DNA of 64,000 bases, from positions 59,637 through 123,636 of the forward strand of contig JAXDOD010000129.1 in assembly GCA_034669045.1 (NCBI GenBank). Reading direction: 5' to 3'. Under the pieces are notes generated by a model. The model saw nothing but the letters and a program-made list of their open reading frames with translations, did not search any database and was not told the DNA's origin. Positions 56,217 through 64,000 of the stretch are shown piece by piece. Source of the stretch: VAZQ01 sp034669045 (GTDB lineage: Bacteria; Pseudomonadota; Alphaproteobacteria; Rhizobiales; Xanthobacteraceae). Numbering within the stretch: position 1 is the stretch's first letter; the number at the start of each line of letters is the position of its first letter. Made by a program: the position numbers and the translations under genes.

Positions 56217-58273
56217 GTCGATTCCGCCAGCGAGGCGGCCCGTGGTGGATCGGCAAAATCGTTTCGAGGCGCGATCAGCGGCAGCCTGAGCGTGAACGTG
56301 GTGCCGCGCCCCAACTCGGATTCCAGCCGCAGCCGCCCGCCGAGGCGCCGCGTGACCAGGTTGTAGACGATATGCAGGCCGAGCCCGGTGCCGCCGCGGC
56401 TGCGCCGGGTCGTGAAGAACGGCTCGAAGGCGCGGCGCTGCACGTCGTCGCTCATGCCGATACCGTCGTCGACGAACACGATCTCGACCTGGTCGGTGCC
56501 GCTCAGCCGCACGGTGAGCTGCATCGAGCCGGTGCGCTTGTCGGGGAATGCGTGCACCAGCGAATTGAGCACCAGGTTGGTCAGCACCTGGCCGTAGGGG
56601 CCGGGATAGCTGTCCATCAGGATCGCCACCGGCACCTCGACGGTGAGCGCGATCGACGAGCGCTTGAGCGCCGGGCGCAGGCTGGCGACGATCTGCTCGG
56701 TCGATTCCCGCAGGTCGAACAGCCGGCGCTCGGCGTGGCTGCGGTCGACCGCGACCTGCTTGAAGGACTGGATCAGGTCGGCCGCCCGGTTGAGGTTGGC
56801 GACGAGCTGCTTGGCGGCCTCCTGGCTGCCGGCGATGAACTCGTCGAGCTTGGAGCGGCGCACCGAGCCGTCGCGGATCTCCTCCGAGAAGCGATCGCAG
56901 CGCCGCGCGAAGCTCGAGGCCACCGTGAGGCTGATGCCGACCGGGTTGTTGACCTCGTGCGCGACGCCCGCGACCAAGCCGCCGAGCGCCGCGAGCTTCT
57001 CCGCCTCGATCAGGCTCTGCTGGGTATCCTGCAGCTCGCGCAGCGCCTCTTCGGCGTGCTCCTTGGCAGCCTTGAGGTCGGCCTCGGCCTGCTGCTTGGC
57101 GATCGCGTTCTCGCGGAAGATGTTCACCGCGCGGGCCATGGCGCCGATCTCGTCGCGGGCGTCGATGTCGTGGACGGTGCGCGCATAGTCGCCGGAGACG
57201 ATCGCGCGCATGGCGCTCATCAGGACGCGCAGCGGCCGAACGATGCTGCCGGCGATCGCCAGGCCGATCATGACCGAGAGCGACAAGGCCAGCACGGCGA
57301 CGATCGCGATCCTGACATAGACCGCGGCCAGCGTGCCCTCGAGCCGCTCGTAGGCAAGCCGTTCCCGCTCGCGCGTGACCTTGGTGAGCTGGTCGATGAT
57401 GCTGGCCATGGCGATCTGGTTGCCGTCGATCGCCTCGCGCAGGAGCCGGGCGCGGGCCGCGAAGCTCTCGGACAGTTGCGCGATGCCGAGCCGCCATGAC
57501 ACCGCGCGATAGCCGAGCGCGCCGAGCGCGCCGCGCTGCAGGTCGTTGTCGGCCAGGTCCATCATGACCGGAATCGTGCCCTCGATGGTTTCGAGGTTCC
57601 TGACCACCTCGTCGGCGGCGTCGCGCGTGGGCGTCAGGTAGAACACGTTGGTGAGAACCAGCGTCTTCGAAAACGAATCGCGCGACTTGCTGAGCGTGGG
57701 CCAGATCAGGGCGGTGTGTTCCTTAGTCGCGTCCTCGATGATGGCGTAGAGGCCGGCCATCTCCTGCGCCGGCCTGAGCACCTGATGCTCGTAGCTGGTG
57801 GCGATCGCCGATTGCACGTTGCGCAGGTCGCTGAACCCGCCGACGAACCGCTCGGTCGATTGCATCATCTCCTCGGCCGAGTTCGACAGGATCGGATCGA
57901 CGGAGGCGCGGTTCACGATCGAGCCCAGGAACGCCTCGCGCAGGTCGGTGATTTCCTTGAGGAGGTCGGTGTTGGGCTGCGTGAAATAGCGGTGGATGAG
58001 GTTTTGCAGGCGGCCGGCCTGGCTTTCCAGGAGCGCCAGCAGGCGATCGGAATCGCGCGTCTGCCGCAGCTCGTTGCGCGCCGCCGCCAGATCCTGGGCG
58101 CCGCCCCAGATGACCGCCGCGAAGATGATCGCCACCACGGTGTTGAGGCCCGCGATCAGCAGAATGCGCGAGCGGATCGGCAGCGTGCGCAACAGGTGCA
58201 GGACGCTGGCGGCGCTTCGCGCGGTCGCCGGGGTGGCGCTCGATACGGTGTCCTGCTGCAAATCCGGCCTCAA
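56213..58273 (-). CDS. Membrane sensor histidine kinase
   Basis: 686 residues. Membrane helices at about 36-56 (ILLIAGLNTVVAIIFAAVIW) and 320-345 (RIAIVAVLALSLSVMIGLAI) bracket a ~260-residue periplasmic sensor region of helices; then a HAMP domain (RPLRVLMSAMRAIVSGDYAR), coiled coil, HisKA-like phospho-His439 (GVAHEVNNPVGISLT), and HATPase_c (NLVLNSLVHAFPD, DDGIGMSDD, GGTGLGLHIVYNLV). The gene starts 4 bases after the DctP-like gene stop, so the periplasmic binding protein is the probable ligand carrier that the sensor region reads. Confidence 0.95.
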   Translation of the reverse strand: MRPDLQQDTVSSATPATARSAASVLHLLRTLPIRSRILLIAGLNTVVAIIFAAVIWGGAQDLAAARNELRQTRDSDRLLALLESQAGRLQNLIHRYFTQPNTDLLKEITDLREAFLGSIVNRASVDPILSNSAEEMMQSTERFVGGFSDLRNVQSAIATSYEHQVLRPAQEMAGLYAIIEDATKEHTALIWPTLSKSRDSFSKTLVLTNVFYLTPTRDAADEVVRNLETIEGTIPVMMDLADNDLQRGALGALGYRAVSWRLGIAQLSESFAARARLLREAIDGNQIAMASIIDQLTKVTRERERLAYERLEGTLAAVYVRIAIVAVLALSLSVMIGLAIAGSIVRPLRVLMSAMRAIVSGDYARTVHDIDARDEIGAMARAVNIFRENAIAKQQAEADLKAAKEHAEEALRELQDTQQSLIEAEKLAALGGLVAGVAHEVNNPVGISLTVASSFARRCDRFSEEIRDGSVRRSKLDEFIAGSQEAAKQLVANLNRAADLIQSFKQVAVDRSHAERRLFDLRESTEQIVASLRPALKRSSIALTVEVPVAILMDSYPGPYGQVLTNLVLNSLVHAFPDKRTGSMQLTVRLSGTDQVEIVFVDDGIGMSDDVQRRAFEPFFTTRRSRGGTGLGLHIVYNLVTRRLGGRLRLESELGRGTTFTLRLPLIAPRNDFADPPRAASLAEST

Positions 58274-58277
58274 TGGC

Positions 58278-59300
58278 TCATTGCGCGGCCTGGATGCGCG
58301 CGATCAGCGGCCTGAACTTCGGGTCGGCGCTGAATTCGTCGCGCAATGGCTTGGTCGCGTCCTCGAATGCCTTGCGATCCAGGTTGTTGATGACGGTGAC
58401 GCCCGCCTCCAGGGCCTGCTTCTGGGACCGCTCCTCCCAGCCCCGCCACTGCTCGCGCATGTACCTGCTCGATTGCCGCGCCGCGGCGCGGAAGATCGCG
58501 CGATCCTCAACCGAGAGGTCGGCCCAGGCGCGCAGCGACATGACCAGCACCTCCGGGCCCATCGTATGCTCGGTCACGCTGTAGTAGCGCGCGACCCGGT
58601 GATGGCCGGTGGAGACGAAGGACGGCCAGTTGTTCTCGGCGCCGTCGACCAGCTTGGTCTGCAACGCGGTCAGCACCGAGCCATAGGCGATCGTCAGCGG
58701 CTCGGCGCCGAGCGTCCGCACCATCCGGTCCATCAGGTCTGATTGCTGCACGCGCAGCCGCAGTCCGGCGAGGTCGGCGGGGGCGCGCACCGGTTTGGTC
58801 GTGGTGTAGATCGAGCGCGCGCCGGAATCATAGAAGGTCAGCCCGATGAACCCGCTCGGCTCGAGCGAGGCAAGGATTTCGTCCCCGAGCGGACCGTCGA
58901 TGACCCTGTAGAGATGGTCGAGCGAGCGGAACAGAAAGGGCAGCGCCAGCATGTTGAGCGCCGGCGCATAGTTGCCGATGGCCCCGACATTGATGCGGTT
59001 CATGTCGATGGCGCCGACGCGGGTCTGTTCGATGGTCTGGTTTTCCTCGCCGAGCTGGCGCGAGTGGAATACCCGGATGCGGTGGCGTCCGTTGGTCCGC
59101 TCGGTGACCAACTGGTCCATGAAGCGCAGCGCCTGGACGGTCGGGTAGGCCTCCTCCTGGATGTCGGCGGCCCGGAACTCGCGCGCGTCAAGGCCGGGCA
59201 TGGCCCACAGCGTCGCCAGCAGCGCCAGCGCCGGACCGGCGGCGGCCCGCAGGCACCTGTGCATAACTCCTGTCTGGGTCATCTGCGGAAATCTGGGCAT
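58278..59300 (-). CDS. TRAP-type (DctP) solute-binding protein, first gene of the signalling operon
   Basis: 340 residues from ATG 59300, chosen because GGGAGG is upstream; in-frame ATGs at 59282 and 59264 are alternatives, and the frame is open to 59396. Signal peptide ends near LDAREF. DctP features: EEAYPTVQALRFMDQLVTER, VFHSRQLGEENQTIEQTRVG, LPFLFRSLDHLYRVIDGPLG, and the substrate-binding Arg in LRLRVQQSDL. It would bind a carboxylate such as a C4-dicarboxylate or sugar acid. No DctQ/DctM permease genes are present; the next gene is a sensor kinase, as in some TRAP-sensor systems. Confidence 0.92.
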   Translation of the reverse strand: MPRFPQMTQTGVMHRCLRAAAGPALALLATLWAMPGLDAREFRAADIQEEAYPTVQALRFMDQLVTERTNGRHRIRVFHSRQLGEENQTIEQTRVGAIDMNRINVGAIGNYAPALNMLALPFLFRSLDHLYRVIDGPLGDEILASLEPSGFIGLTFYDSGARSIYTTTKPVRAPADLAGLRLRVQQSDLMDRMVRTLGAEPLTIAYGSVLTALQTKLVDGAENNWPSFVSTGHHRVARYYSVTEHTMGPEVLVMSLRAWADLSVEDRAIFRAAARQSSRYMREQWRGWEERSQKQALEAGVTVINNLDRKAFEDATKPLRDEFSADPKFRPLIARIQAAQ

Positions 59301-59345
59301 CGCAGGAGCGCCTCCCCCAGCGCGCCTTGAGATCGGCCCATCATA

Positions 59346-59557
59346 GAATTGTTTCTTCGCCGTGCCATCCAAGAAAACGGCCGCAATTGCGACCATTTGC
59401 GACGGGTCGGGGGCAGGCGGGCAGGTCCGGCACCCGCCTCGGCGGGGCGAGATCTAGGATGCCAGTCCCAGTTCCTGGCGTCGGCGGCCGGCTTTTCGCC
59501 CGCGGCGCATGGGCCGGCGGCCGATTGTTTCTTCAGAGACACACGACGAAACAATTC
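59346..59557. promoter_or_regulatory. Repeated ATTGTTTC motif between divergent operons
   Basis: ATTGTTTCTTC occurs at 59348-59358 and again at 59524-59534, and in inverted form as GAAACAAT at 59548-59555; GAATTGTTTC (59346-59355) and GAAACAATTC (59548-59557) are perfect inverted copies. The copies lie about 48 bases from the DctP-like start and about 115-145 bases before the ECF sigma start, which suggests a shared regulator. Otherwise the 371-base spacer shows no gene. Confidence 0.4.
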
Positions 59558-59671
59558 AGGGCCCTGACGTAACCATTTTATTGACTGTTGTAATATTGCC
59601 GAAACGGCCGGTTGCTACCCCAGGAGCAGGGGAACATTGCGCGTCAGGCTGTGACGTTTCAGGAGGGGCAT

Positions 59672-60286
59672 GTGACATATATTCAAACCGCGACCGGTAC
59701 GTCGGCCGTCCGGCAGCGCGACGTCGTCTCCGAGACGACGGACGAGGCGCTGGTCGAGTCGATCGCGAAAGGCGACAAGCGCGCGCTGCAAGTCCTGTTC
59801 GGGCGGCACAATGTGCGGGTTTACCGCTTCGTGCTGCGGTTCATGAACGACGAAGCGGCCGCCGAGGACATGGTCAGCGAAGTGTTCTTCGACGTGTGGC
59901 GGCAGGCCGAGCGCTTCGAGCGCCGCTCGCAGGTCTCCACCTGGCTCCTGGCGATCGCGCGCAACAAGGCGCTGTCGGCGCTGCGCAAGCGGTCCACCGA
60001 GGCGCTGGACGAGGAAGTCGCGGAATTCATCGAGGACCCGTCGGACACCCCGGAGGTGACGATGCAGAAAAAACAGCAGACCTCGATCCTGCAGGAGTGC
60101 CTGACGCAACTGTCGCCGGCGCACCGCGAGATCGTCGACCTCGTCTACTACCACGAGAAGTCGATCGAAGAGGTCGCCGAGATCATCGGCGTGCCGCAGA
60201 ACACGGTGAAGACGCGCATGTTCTATGCACGCAAGCGGATCGCCGAGCTGATGGTCGCCAAAGGCCTCGATCGCGCCGCGATGTAA
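59672..60286 (+). CDS. ECF-type RNA polymerase sigma factor
   Basis: 204 residues from GTG 59672, fixed by AGGAGG at 59661-59666; a TTG at 59612 in frame has no such site. Region 2 (residues about 30-100): ALQVLFGRHNVRVYRFVLRF, DEAAAEDMVSEVFFDVWRQA, STWLLAIARNKALSALRKR. Region 4 (about 140-195): LTQLSPAHREIVDLVYYHEK, SIEEVAEIIGVPQNTVKTRM. It directs RNA polymerase to stress-type promoters. No anti-sigma gene is adjacent; the following small Cys-rich protein could be functionally linked but has no known anti-sigma features. Confidence 0.94.
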   Translation: MTYIQTATGTSAVRQRDVVSETTDEALVESIAKGDKRALQVLFGRHNVRVYRFVLRFMNDEAAAEDMVSEVFFDVWRQAERFERRSQVSTWLLAIARNKALSALRKRSTEALDEEVAEFIEDPSDTPEVTMQKKQQTSILQECLTQLSPAHREIVDLVYYHEKSIEEVAEIIGVPQNTVKTRMFYARKRIAELMVAKGLDRAAM

Positions 60287-60417
60287 CTCACGCGTTCGTT
60301 CGTCGAAAGTCCCAGACAACCCACGGACCCCCAAGTCCCGGAGCCCAAGTCCCAGAGCCCCAAAGAACCCCGGCCGCGCCTCTCACGCGGCTTCTTTCCC
60401 CCCGAATGAGAATCAGA

Positions 60418-60446
60418 TGAGGTGCCTCCCGCTCGGAGGCACCTCA
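60418..60446 (+). promoter_or_regulatory. Perfect hairpin covering the ribosome-binding site
   Basis: TGAGGTGCCTCC (60418-60429) is the exact inverse of GGAGGCACCTCA (60435-60446), with a 5-base loop. The right arm contains the GGAGG Shine-Dalgarno of the next gene and ends at its ATG (60447). In RNA the stem would hide the ribosome-binding site, so translation should depend on melting or on a ribosome or protein acting on the left arm. It could also be a weak terminator for the sigma gene, but no T-run follows. Confidence 0.55.
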
Positions 60447-60692
60447 ATGATTTGCGAGACCTGCCGTCGCGGCGGACGGCCTGGCTTCGTGCCCGCGCGG
60501 CGCCACGCGCGCGAGGACAAGCGACGCGATCCTGAGCGGCGCGATCCCGGCGCCATGATCCCGTGTCCCGACTGCGGCGGCCACGGCATCGCGCATTGCT
60601 GCGACGGCATCTGCGAGCAGCCGGACGTAACAATGACGAAATATTCCGCGCCGAAGAATGCGCCAAAGACCGCGCCGAAGACCGCGTCATGA
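60447..60692 (+). CDS. Small Cys-rich, zinc-ribbon-like protein
   Basis: 81 residues from ATG 60447; ATG 60417 in the same frame would add ten residues encoded by the hairpin. Cys pairs: ICETC near the start, and IPCPDCGGHGIAHCCDGICE in the middle, the latter like a DnaJ-type zinc ribbon (CxxCxGxG). Basic region RRHAREDKRRDPERRD lies between them; the tail is a Lys/Ala/Pro repeat (APKNAPKTAPKTAS). Likely a zinc-binding nucleic-acid or protein-binding factor; function unknown. ATGA overlap of 4 bases links it to the hydrolase gene. Confidence 0.6.
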   Translation: MICETCRRGGRPGFVPARRHAREDKRRDPERRDPGAMIPCPDCGGHGIAHCCDGICEQPDVTMTKYSAPKNAPKTAPKTAS

Positions 60693-61507
60693 CGGGCGCC
60701 GTGCGCGCGTCCGCGTCGGCGGTCGAGCGTGCCCTAATCGTGCGCGGCGACGTGCAGATCGAAGTCCTGACGCAGGGTGACGGTCCTGCGATCGTGCTGT
60801 TGCCGTCGCTCGGCCGCGGCGCATCGGACTTCGACCGCATCGCGCAGCGGCTCGCGCAGGCCGGCTTCCGGGTGCTGCGGCCGCAGCCGCGCGGGATCGG
60901 GCAAAGCCGCGGCCTGATGACCGGCATCGACCTGCACGACTGTGCGGCCGATGTGGCGGCCGTGATCGCGCGCCACGGTCATGGCGCCGCATTCGTGGTG
61001 GGCCATGCCTTCGGCAACCGCGTGGCGCGCATGCTCGCCACCGACCGCCCCGACCTGGTGCGCGCCGTTGCGTTGGTGGCGGCCAATGTGGGGCACGCGC
61101 CGAGCCCGCCGGTGGTGCGCGCCGCGATCAAGGCAAGCGCCGATCCGTCGCTGCCGGATGCCGAGCGCCTCCAGGCGCTGGCGTTCGCGTTCTTCGCGCC
61201 CGGCAATGATCCGGGCGGCTGGCTCGCCGGCTGGCACCCGCAGGTGCTGGCCGCGCAGCGCATCGCCGGCGACCGCACGCCACGCGAGGAAGACTACGCG
61301 GGCGGCACGGCACCCATCCTCTATCTGCAGCCCGACCACGATCCGCTTGCCCATGCGGAGGACGCGCAGGCGTTCCAGCGCGCGCTCGGCGACCGCGTGA
61401 CCGTGATGGTCATCCGCAATGCCAGCCACGCGGTGATCGCGGAGCAGCCGGACGCGGTGAGCGATGCGCTGATCGGGTATGCGAAGGGGTTGTGGCCGGG
61501 CGTTTGA
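60689..61507 (+). CDS. Alpha/beta-hydrolase-fold protein lacking the usual nucleophile
   Basis: 272 residues from ATG 60689, overlapping the previous stop by 4 bases. Fold markers: IVLLPSLGRGASDFDRIAQR (oxyanion region), VLRPQPRGIGQSRG, then the nucleophile elbow GHAFG (105-109) where Ala107 replaces the Ser of GHSxG; YLQPDHDPLA supplies an acid and NASHAVIAEQPD the His. Either it is non-catalytic (binding or scaffold role) or uses another residue, as known for some cofactor-free dioxygenases and pseudo-hydrolases. No signal peptide. Confidence 0.85.
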   Translation: MTGAVRASASAVERALIVRGDVQIEVLTQGDGPAIVLLPSLGRGASDFDRIAQRLAQAGFRVLRPQPRGIGQSRGLMTGIDLHDCAADVAAVIARHGHGAAFVVGHAFGNRVARMLATDRPDLVRAVALVAANVGHAPSPPVVRAAIKASADPSLPDAERLQALAFAFFAPGNDPGGWLAGWHPQVLAAQRIAGDRTPREEDYAGGTAPILYLQPDHDPLAHAEDAQAFQRALGDRVTVMVIRNASHAVIAEQPDAVSDALIGYAKGLWPGV

Positions 61508-61509
61508 AC

Positions 61510-61684
61510 TTTAAGGGGTGCCGCACGGGTCCCGGGCGCAGCGCAGCACGAAGCGTGTAGCGGAGTGACGCGCTGCAGAACCGGGACCGTTCCAGACACC
61601 GTCTTCGCGACGGTCCCGGATCTGCGGTGCACCGCCGCGCAAGTGCTGCGCGCTGCACCGCGTCCGGGACACGTGCGGCTTAAG
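61510..61684. repeat. Interspersed palindromic repeat, copy 2
   Basis: Matches the 37635-37786 element: left arm GTCCCGGGCGCAGCGCAGCA near 61530 and right arm GCTGCACCGCGTCCGGGACA near 61655, ending in CTTAAG at 61679-61684 and continuing with a shared GTTGGCGCCTA flank. It has about 20 extra bases in the left half (AGCGTGTAGCGGAGTGACGC). Non-coding; lies directly after the hydrolase stop. Confidence 0.7.
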
Positions 61685-61791
61685 TTGGCGCCTAGAGGGT
61701 GGGGGCGGGGAACGCTGTGGCCCTGGCCTTCGTAATCGCCCCATCGCGCTGCGCCCTTGCTATACTGCCGCCGGGCTGCCGGGGAGTTCCG

Positions 61792-62259
61792 ATGCATAAA
61801 GACCTTCTTCGCAACGGCGACGCGATCTCCGGCGCGGTGCTGGCGGCGCTCGGCGTCTACATCTTCATGCAGTCGCGCGCGTGGGACTACTACACGCCGG
61901 ACGGTCCGGGGCCGGGCTTCTTCCCCGCCTGGTACGGCGTCGCGATGGTGGCCCTGTCGCTGGTGCTGGTCGGGAGCGGCATCCGGAACGCCAGGCCGGC
62001 GCAACGCGGCACCACCGACTGGCAGGCCACCGGGCGCGCGCTCGGCACCTGGGCGGCCTTCGCGCTGTCGGTCGCGCTGATGGGCACCCTCGGCTTCGCC
62101 GTGAGCTTCGCGCTGCTGACGTTCCTCATCGTCGCCTTCGTGTTCCGGCGTCCGTTCCTAACCGCCGGTGTCACCGCGGTGGCGACGTCGCTCGCGTTCT
62201 ATCTCATCTTCCCGGTGATCCTGAACGTGCCGCTTCCCACCGGGCTGCTCGGGTTCTGA
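61792..62259 (+). CDS. tctB: Tripartite tricarboxylate transporter small membrane subunit
   Basis: 155 residues from ATG 61792 (MHKDLLRNGD), preceded by GGGGAG. Four hydrophobic helices (about 12-28, 42-62, 84-102 and 110-145) with the typical PDGPGPGFFPAWYGVAMVAL loop after helix 1 (TctB/DUF1468). It pairs with TctA in the inner membrane for proton- or sodium-driven uptake of a carboxylate. tctA follows after 1 base. Confidence 0.92.
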   Translation: MHKDLLRNGDAISGAVLAALGVYIFMQSRAWDYYTPDGPGPGFFPAWYGVAMVALSLVLVGSGIRNARPAQRGTTDWQATGRALGTWAAFALSVALMGTLGFAVSFALLTFLIVAFVFRRPFLTAGVTAVATSLAFYLIFPVILNVPLPTGLLGF

Positions 62260-62260
62260 G

Positions 62261-63772
62261 ATGGACGTCCTCGGGGGCCTGTTCCACGGATTTGCAGTCG
62301 CGCTGCAGCCCGCCAATGTGTTCTGGTGCTTCATCGGCTGCCTGCTCGGCACCATCGTGGGCATCCTGCCGGGACTCGGCCCGGCGGCCACGATCGCGAT
62401 GCTGCTGCCGCTGACCTACAAGATGGATCCGGCCGGCGGCATCATCATGATGGCCGGCATCTACTACGGCGCCAAATATGGCGGCTCGACCACCTCGATC
62501 CTGCTCAACATTCCGGGGGAATCCTCCTCCGTGGTCACCTGCATCGACGGGTACCAGATGGCGCGCAAGGGCCGCGCCGGCGCGGCGCTCGGGATTGCCG
62601 CTATCGCCTCGTTCGTCGCCGGCACGTTTGGGGTGATCGCCTTGTCGTTGATCGCGCCGCCGGTTTCGGCCTTCGCGCTGTCCTTCAGTTCACCGGAATA
62701 CTTTGCGCTGATGTGTCTCGGGCTTGCGCTTGTGGTGCTCCTCTCCGGCCCGTCGCTGATCAAGGGCCTCCTGTCGATGCTGCTCGGGCTCTGGCTCACC
62801 TCGATCGGAACCGACATTTTCACCGCGCAGGCCCGGTTCATCTTCGGACAATCGACGCTGCTGGGCGGCATCGACGTCATGGTGATCGCGATCGGGGTAT
62901 TTGCCATTTCGGAAGTGCTTGCCAGCATCGAGGCCGGCGAGGACGCGCAGGTGCTCCCGGTGCCGAAAGGCTTGCGCAACCTCCTGCCCAACGTGGCGGA
63001 GCTCAAGGCCTGCCGCTTCGCCTTCCTCAACGGGTCGGTGACGGGTTTCCTGCTCGGCTGCTTGCCGGGCGCCGGCGCGACCATCGCCTCGTTCATCTCC
63101 TACGGAATCGAGAAGGCAGTTTCGAAACATCCGGAGAACTTCGGCCAGGGCGCGCCCGAAGGGGTGGCGGCGCCGGAAGGGGCCAACAATGCCGATACGG
63201 GCGGCGCCCTGGTGCCGCTGCTCACGCTCGGGATACCGGGCGGGTCGTCGACCGCGATCATGCTCTCGGCGCTAGTGATCTGGGGCGTGCGGCCCGGGCC
63301 GCTGATGATGACGGAATCGCCCGATGTGTTCTGGGGCCTCGTTTGCAGCATGTATATCGGCAACGTGATGCTCCTGATCCTCAATCTGCCGCTGGTGCCG
63401 GTGTTCGCGCAGATTCTGCGGCTGCCGGCCTTCATCCTGTTCCCGGTCATCCTGGGGATTTCCCTTGTCGGCGCTTATGGGGGCGCGGGCCGCCTGTTCG
63501 ACCTGGGGCTCGTGGTCGGCTTCGGGCTGCTCGGCTACGCCATGGGCAAGTTGAAATTTCCGACGGCGCCGCTGATCCTCGGCTTCGTGCTCGGCGACAA
63601 CATGGAACGCGCGCTGCGGCAGTCGCTGATGATGTCGCAAGGAGATGTCAAATTCCTCGTGGAGCGGCCGATCTCGGCCGTCATGCTGGCGGCTGCGGCG
63701 CTGATCCTGATCTCGCCGCTGCTCACGTGGCTCAACCGCGCGCGCGTGCAGGCGCTCGCGGAGAACGGGTGA
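62261..63772 (+). CDS. tctA: Tripartite tricarboxylate transporter large membrane subunit
   Basis: 503 residues with about ten to twelve hydrophobic helices. TctA signatures: CLLGTIVGILPGLGPAATIA near residue 30, YYGAKYGGSTTSILLNIPGE near 70, and LTLGIPGGSSTAIMLSALVI near 320. It forms the transport channel; substrate is set by the periplasmic TctC. Directly downstream of tctB and 88 bases before tctC. Confidence 0.96.
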   Translation: MDVLGGLFHGFAVALQPANVFWCFIGCLLGTIVGILPGLGPAATIAMLLPLTYKMDPAGGIIMMAGIYYGAKYGGSTTSILLNIPGESSSVVTCIDGYQMARKGRAGAALGIAAIASFVAGTFGVIALSLIAPPVSAFALSFSSPEYFALMCLGLALVVLLSGPSLIKGLLSMLLGLWLTSIGTDIFTAQARFIFGQSTLLGGIDVMVIAIGVFAISEVLASIEAGEDAQVLPVPKGLRNLLPNVAELKACRFAFLNGSVTGFLLGCLPGAGATIASFISYGIEKAVSKHPENFGQGAPEGVAAPEGANNADTGGALVPLLTLGIPGGSSTAIMLSALVIWGVRPGPLMMTESPDVFWGLVCSMYIGNVMLLILNLPLVPVFAQILRLPAFILFPVILGISLVGAYGGAGRLFDLGLVVGFGLLGYAMGKLKFPTAPLILGFVLGDNMERALRQSLMMSQGDVKFLVERPISAVMLAAAALILISPLLTWLNRARVQALAENG

Positions 63773-63860
63773 GCGTTTGCCTCTCGGAATGACAGTCCTG
63801 CAGGCTGCTCAATCCTGCTATGGAGAGGTAGGATAAGCTTCAAGTGTTGTGGAGGATGGC

Positions 63861-64000
63861 ATGAACAGACGCGCATTTCTCGCCGGCACAGCCGCCCTCG
63901 TCGCTGGGACGTCCGGCCCCGCCCACGCAGAGTTCAAGCCGACGCGGCCCATCGAGTTCGTGGTGCATGGCGGGCCCGGTTCCGGCAACGACGTGTTCGC
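63861..64000 (+). CDS. tctC: Bug/TctC solute-binding protein, 3' end outside the window
   Basis: The first 46 codons are visible from ATG 63861, with GGAGG 8 bases upstream. MNRRAFLAGTAALVAG is a signal peptide of twin-arginine style, cleaved near PAHAEF; then PIEFVVHGGPGSGNDVF matches the first strand and glycine loop of Bug proteins. It is the expected periplasmic partner of the tctBA genes. The substrate cannot be told from this fragment. Confidence 0.88.
   Translation, partial: MNRRAFLAGTAALVAGTSGPAHAEFKPTRPIEFVVHGGPGSGNDVF

Noticed and set aside
60298..60420. Intrinsic terminator directly after the ECF sigma gene
   Set aside because: There are short GC pairings and a CCCAAGTCCC-like repeat but no stem followed by T's; the only strong hairpin is the one at the next ribosome-binding site.

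Overview
The window is high-GC DNA from an alphaproteobacterium, most likely a Hyphomicrobiales member near the Bradyrhizobiaceae/Xanthobacteraceae. That placement is inferred from gene content and order: htpX-rsmB-heparinase-purH with a divergent DUF1674 gene, hemC-hemD-mitofilin-hemY, a giant NAD-glutamate dehydrogenase, and several Bug/tripartite tricarboxylate transporter (TTT) proteins. No rRNA is present to fix the taxonomy.

Bases 1-12.5 kb look like the right end of a genomic island. A complete tyrosine integrase (11037-12191) lies beside a 44-bp fragment that matches the 3' half of tRNA-Gly(GCC), as expected for an attachment site. A second, degenerate copy of the same fragment lies 252 bp further on. 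The cargo is an unusual redox module: a protein fusing a Dyp-type peroxidase to an S41-type peptidase, a catalase-like domain joined to a LodA-type quinoprotein oxidase through an apparent 1-base frameshift, and a LodB-type flavoprotein that would mature the oxidase cofactor. Next come an integrase N-terminal remnant and a HipA-family kinase with an AbiEi-like N-terminal domain, preceded by two palindromic operator-like sites.

From about 12.8 kb the window reads as ordinary chromosome. 12.8-21 kb holds a Tat-exported beta-carbonic anhydrase, a two-subunit molybdenum hydroxylase, a glycosyltransferase, an orphan Bug binding protein, two tandem palindromic repeat elements and a DMT exporter. 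21-31.6 kb holds NAD-GDH, a LemA/TPM-domain operon, gamma-glutamyltranspeptidase and purH. 31.6-38.4 kb holds heparinase-like, rsmB, htpX, DUF1674, a nuclease, an L,D-transpeptidase and a Uma2-family gene. 38.5-50 kb holds acs, small exported proteins, an EVE protein, gpsA, tsaD, the hemC-hemD-Mic60-hemY cluster and tRNA-Thr(CGT).

50-64 kb holds an ABC-F ATPase and a five-gene signalling operon in which a TRAP-type and a Bug-type binding protein bracket a sensor kinase, a receiver-kinase hybrid and an OmpR-type regulator, with no permease genes. It also holds an ECF sigma factor, a small Cys-rich protein whose ribosome-binding site lies in a perfect hairpin, an alpha/beta-hydrolase with Ala in place of the nucleophile Ser, and a tctB-tctA-tctC transporter operon cut by the window end. 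All functional calls rest on reading motifs by eye; no database search was run.
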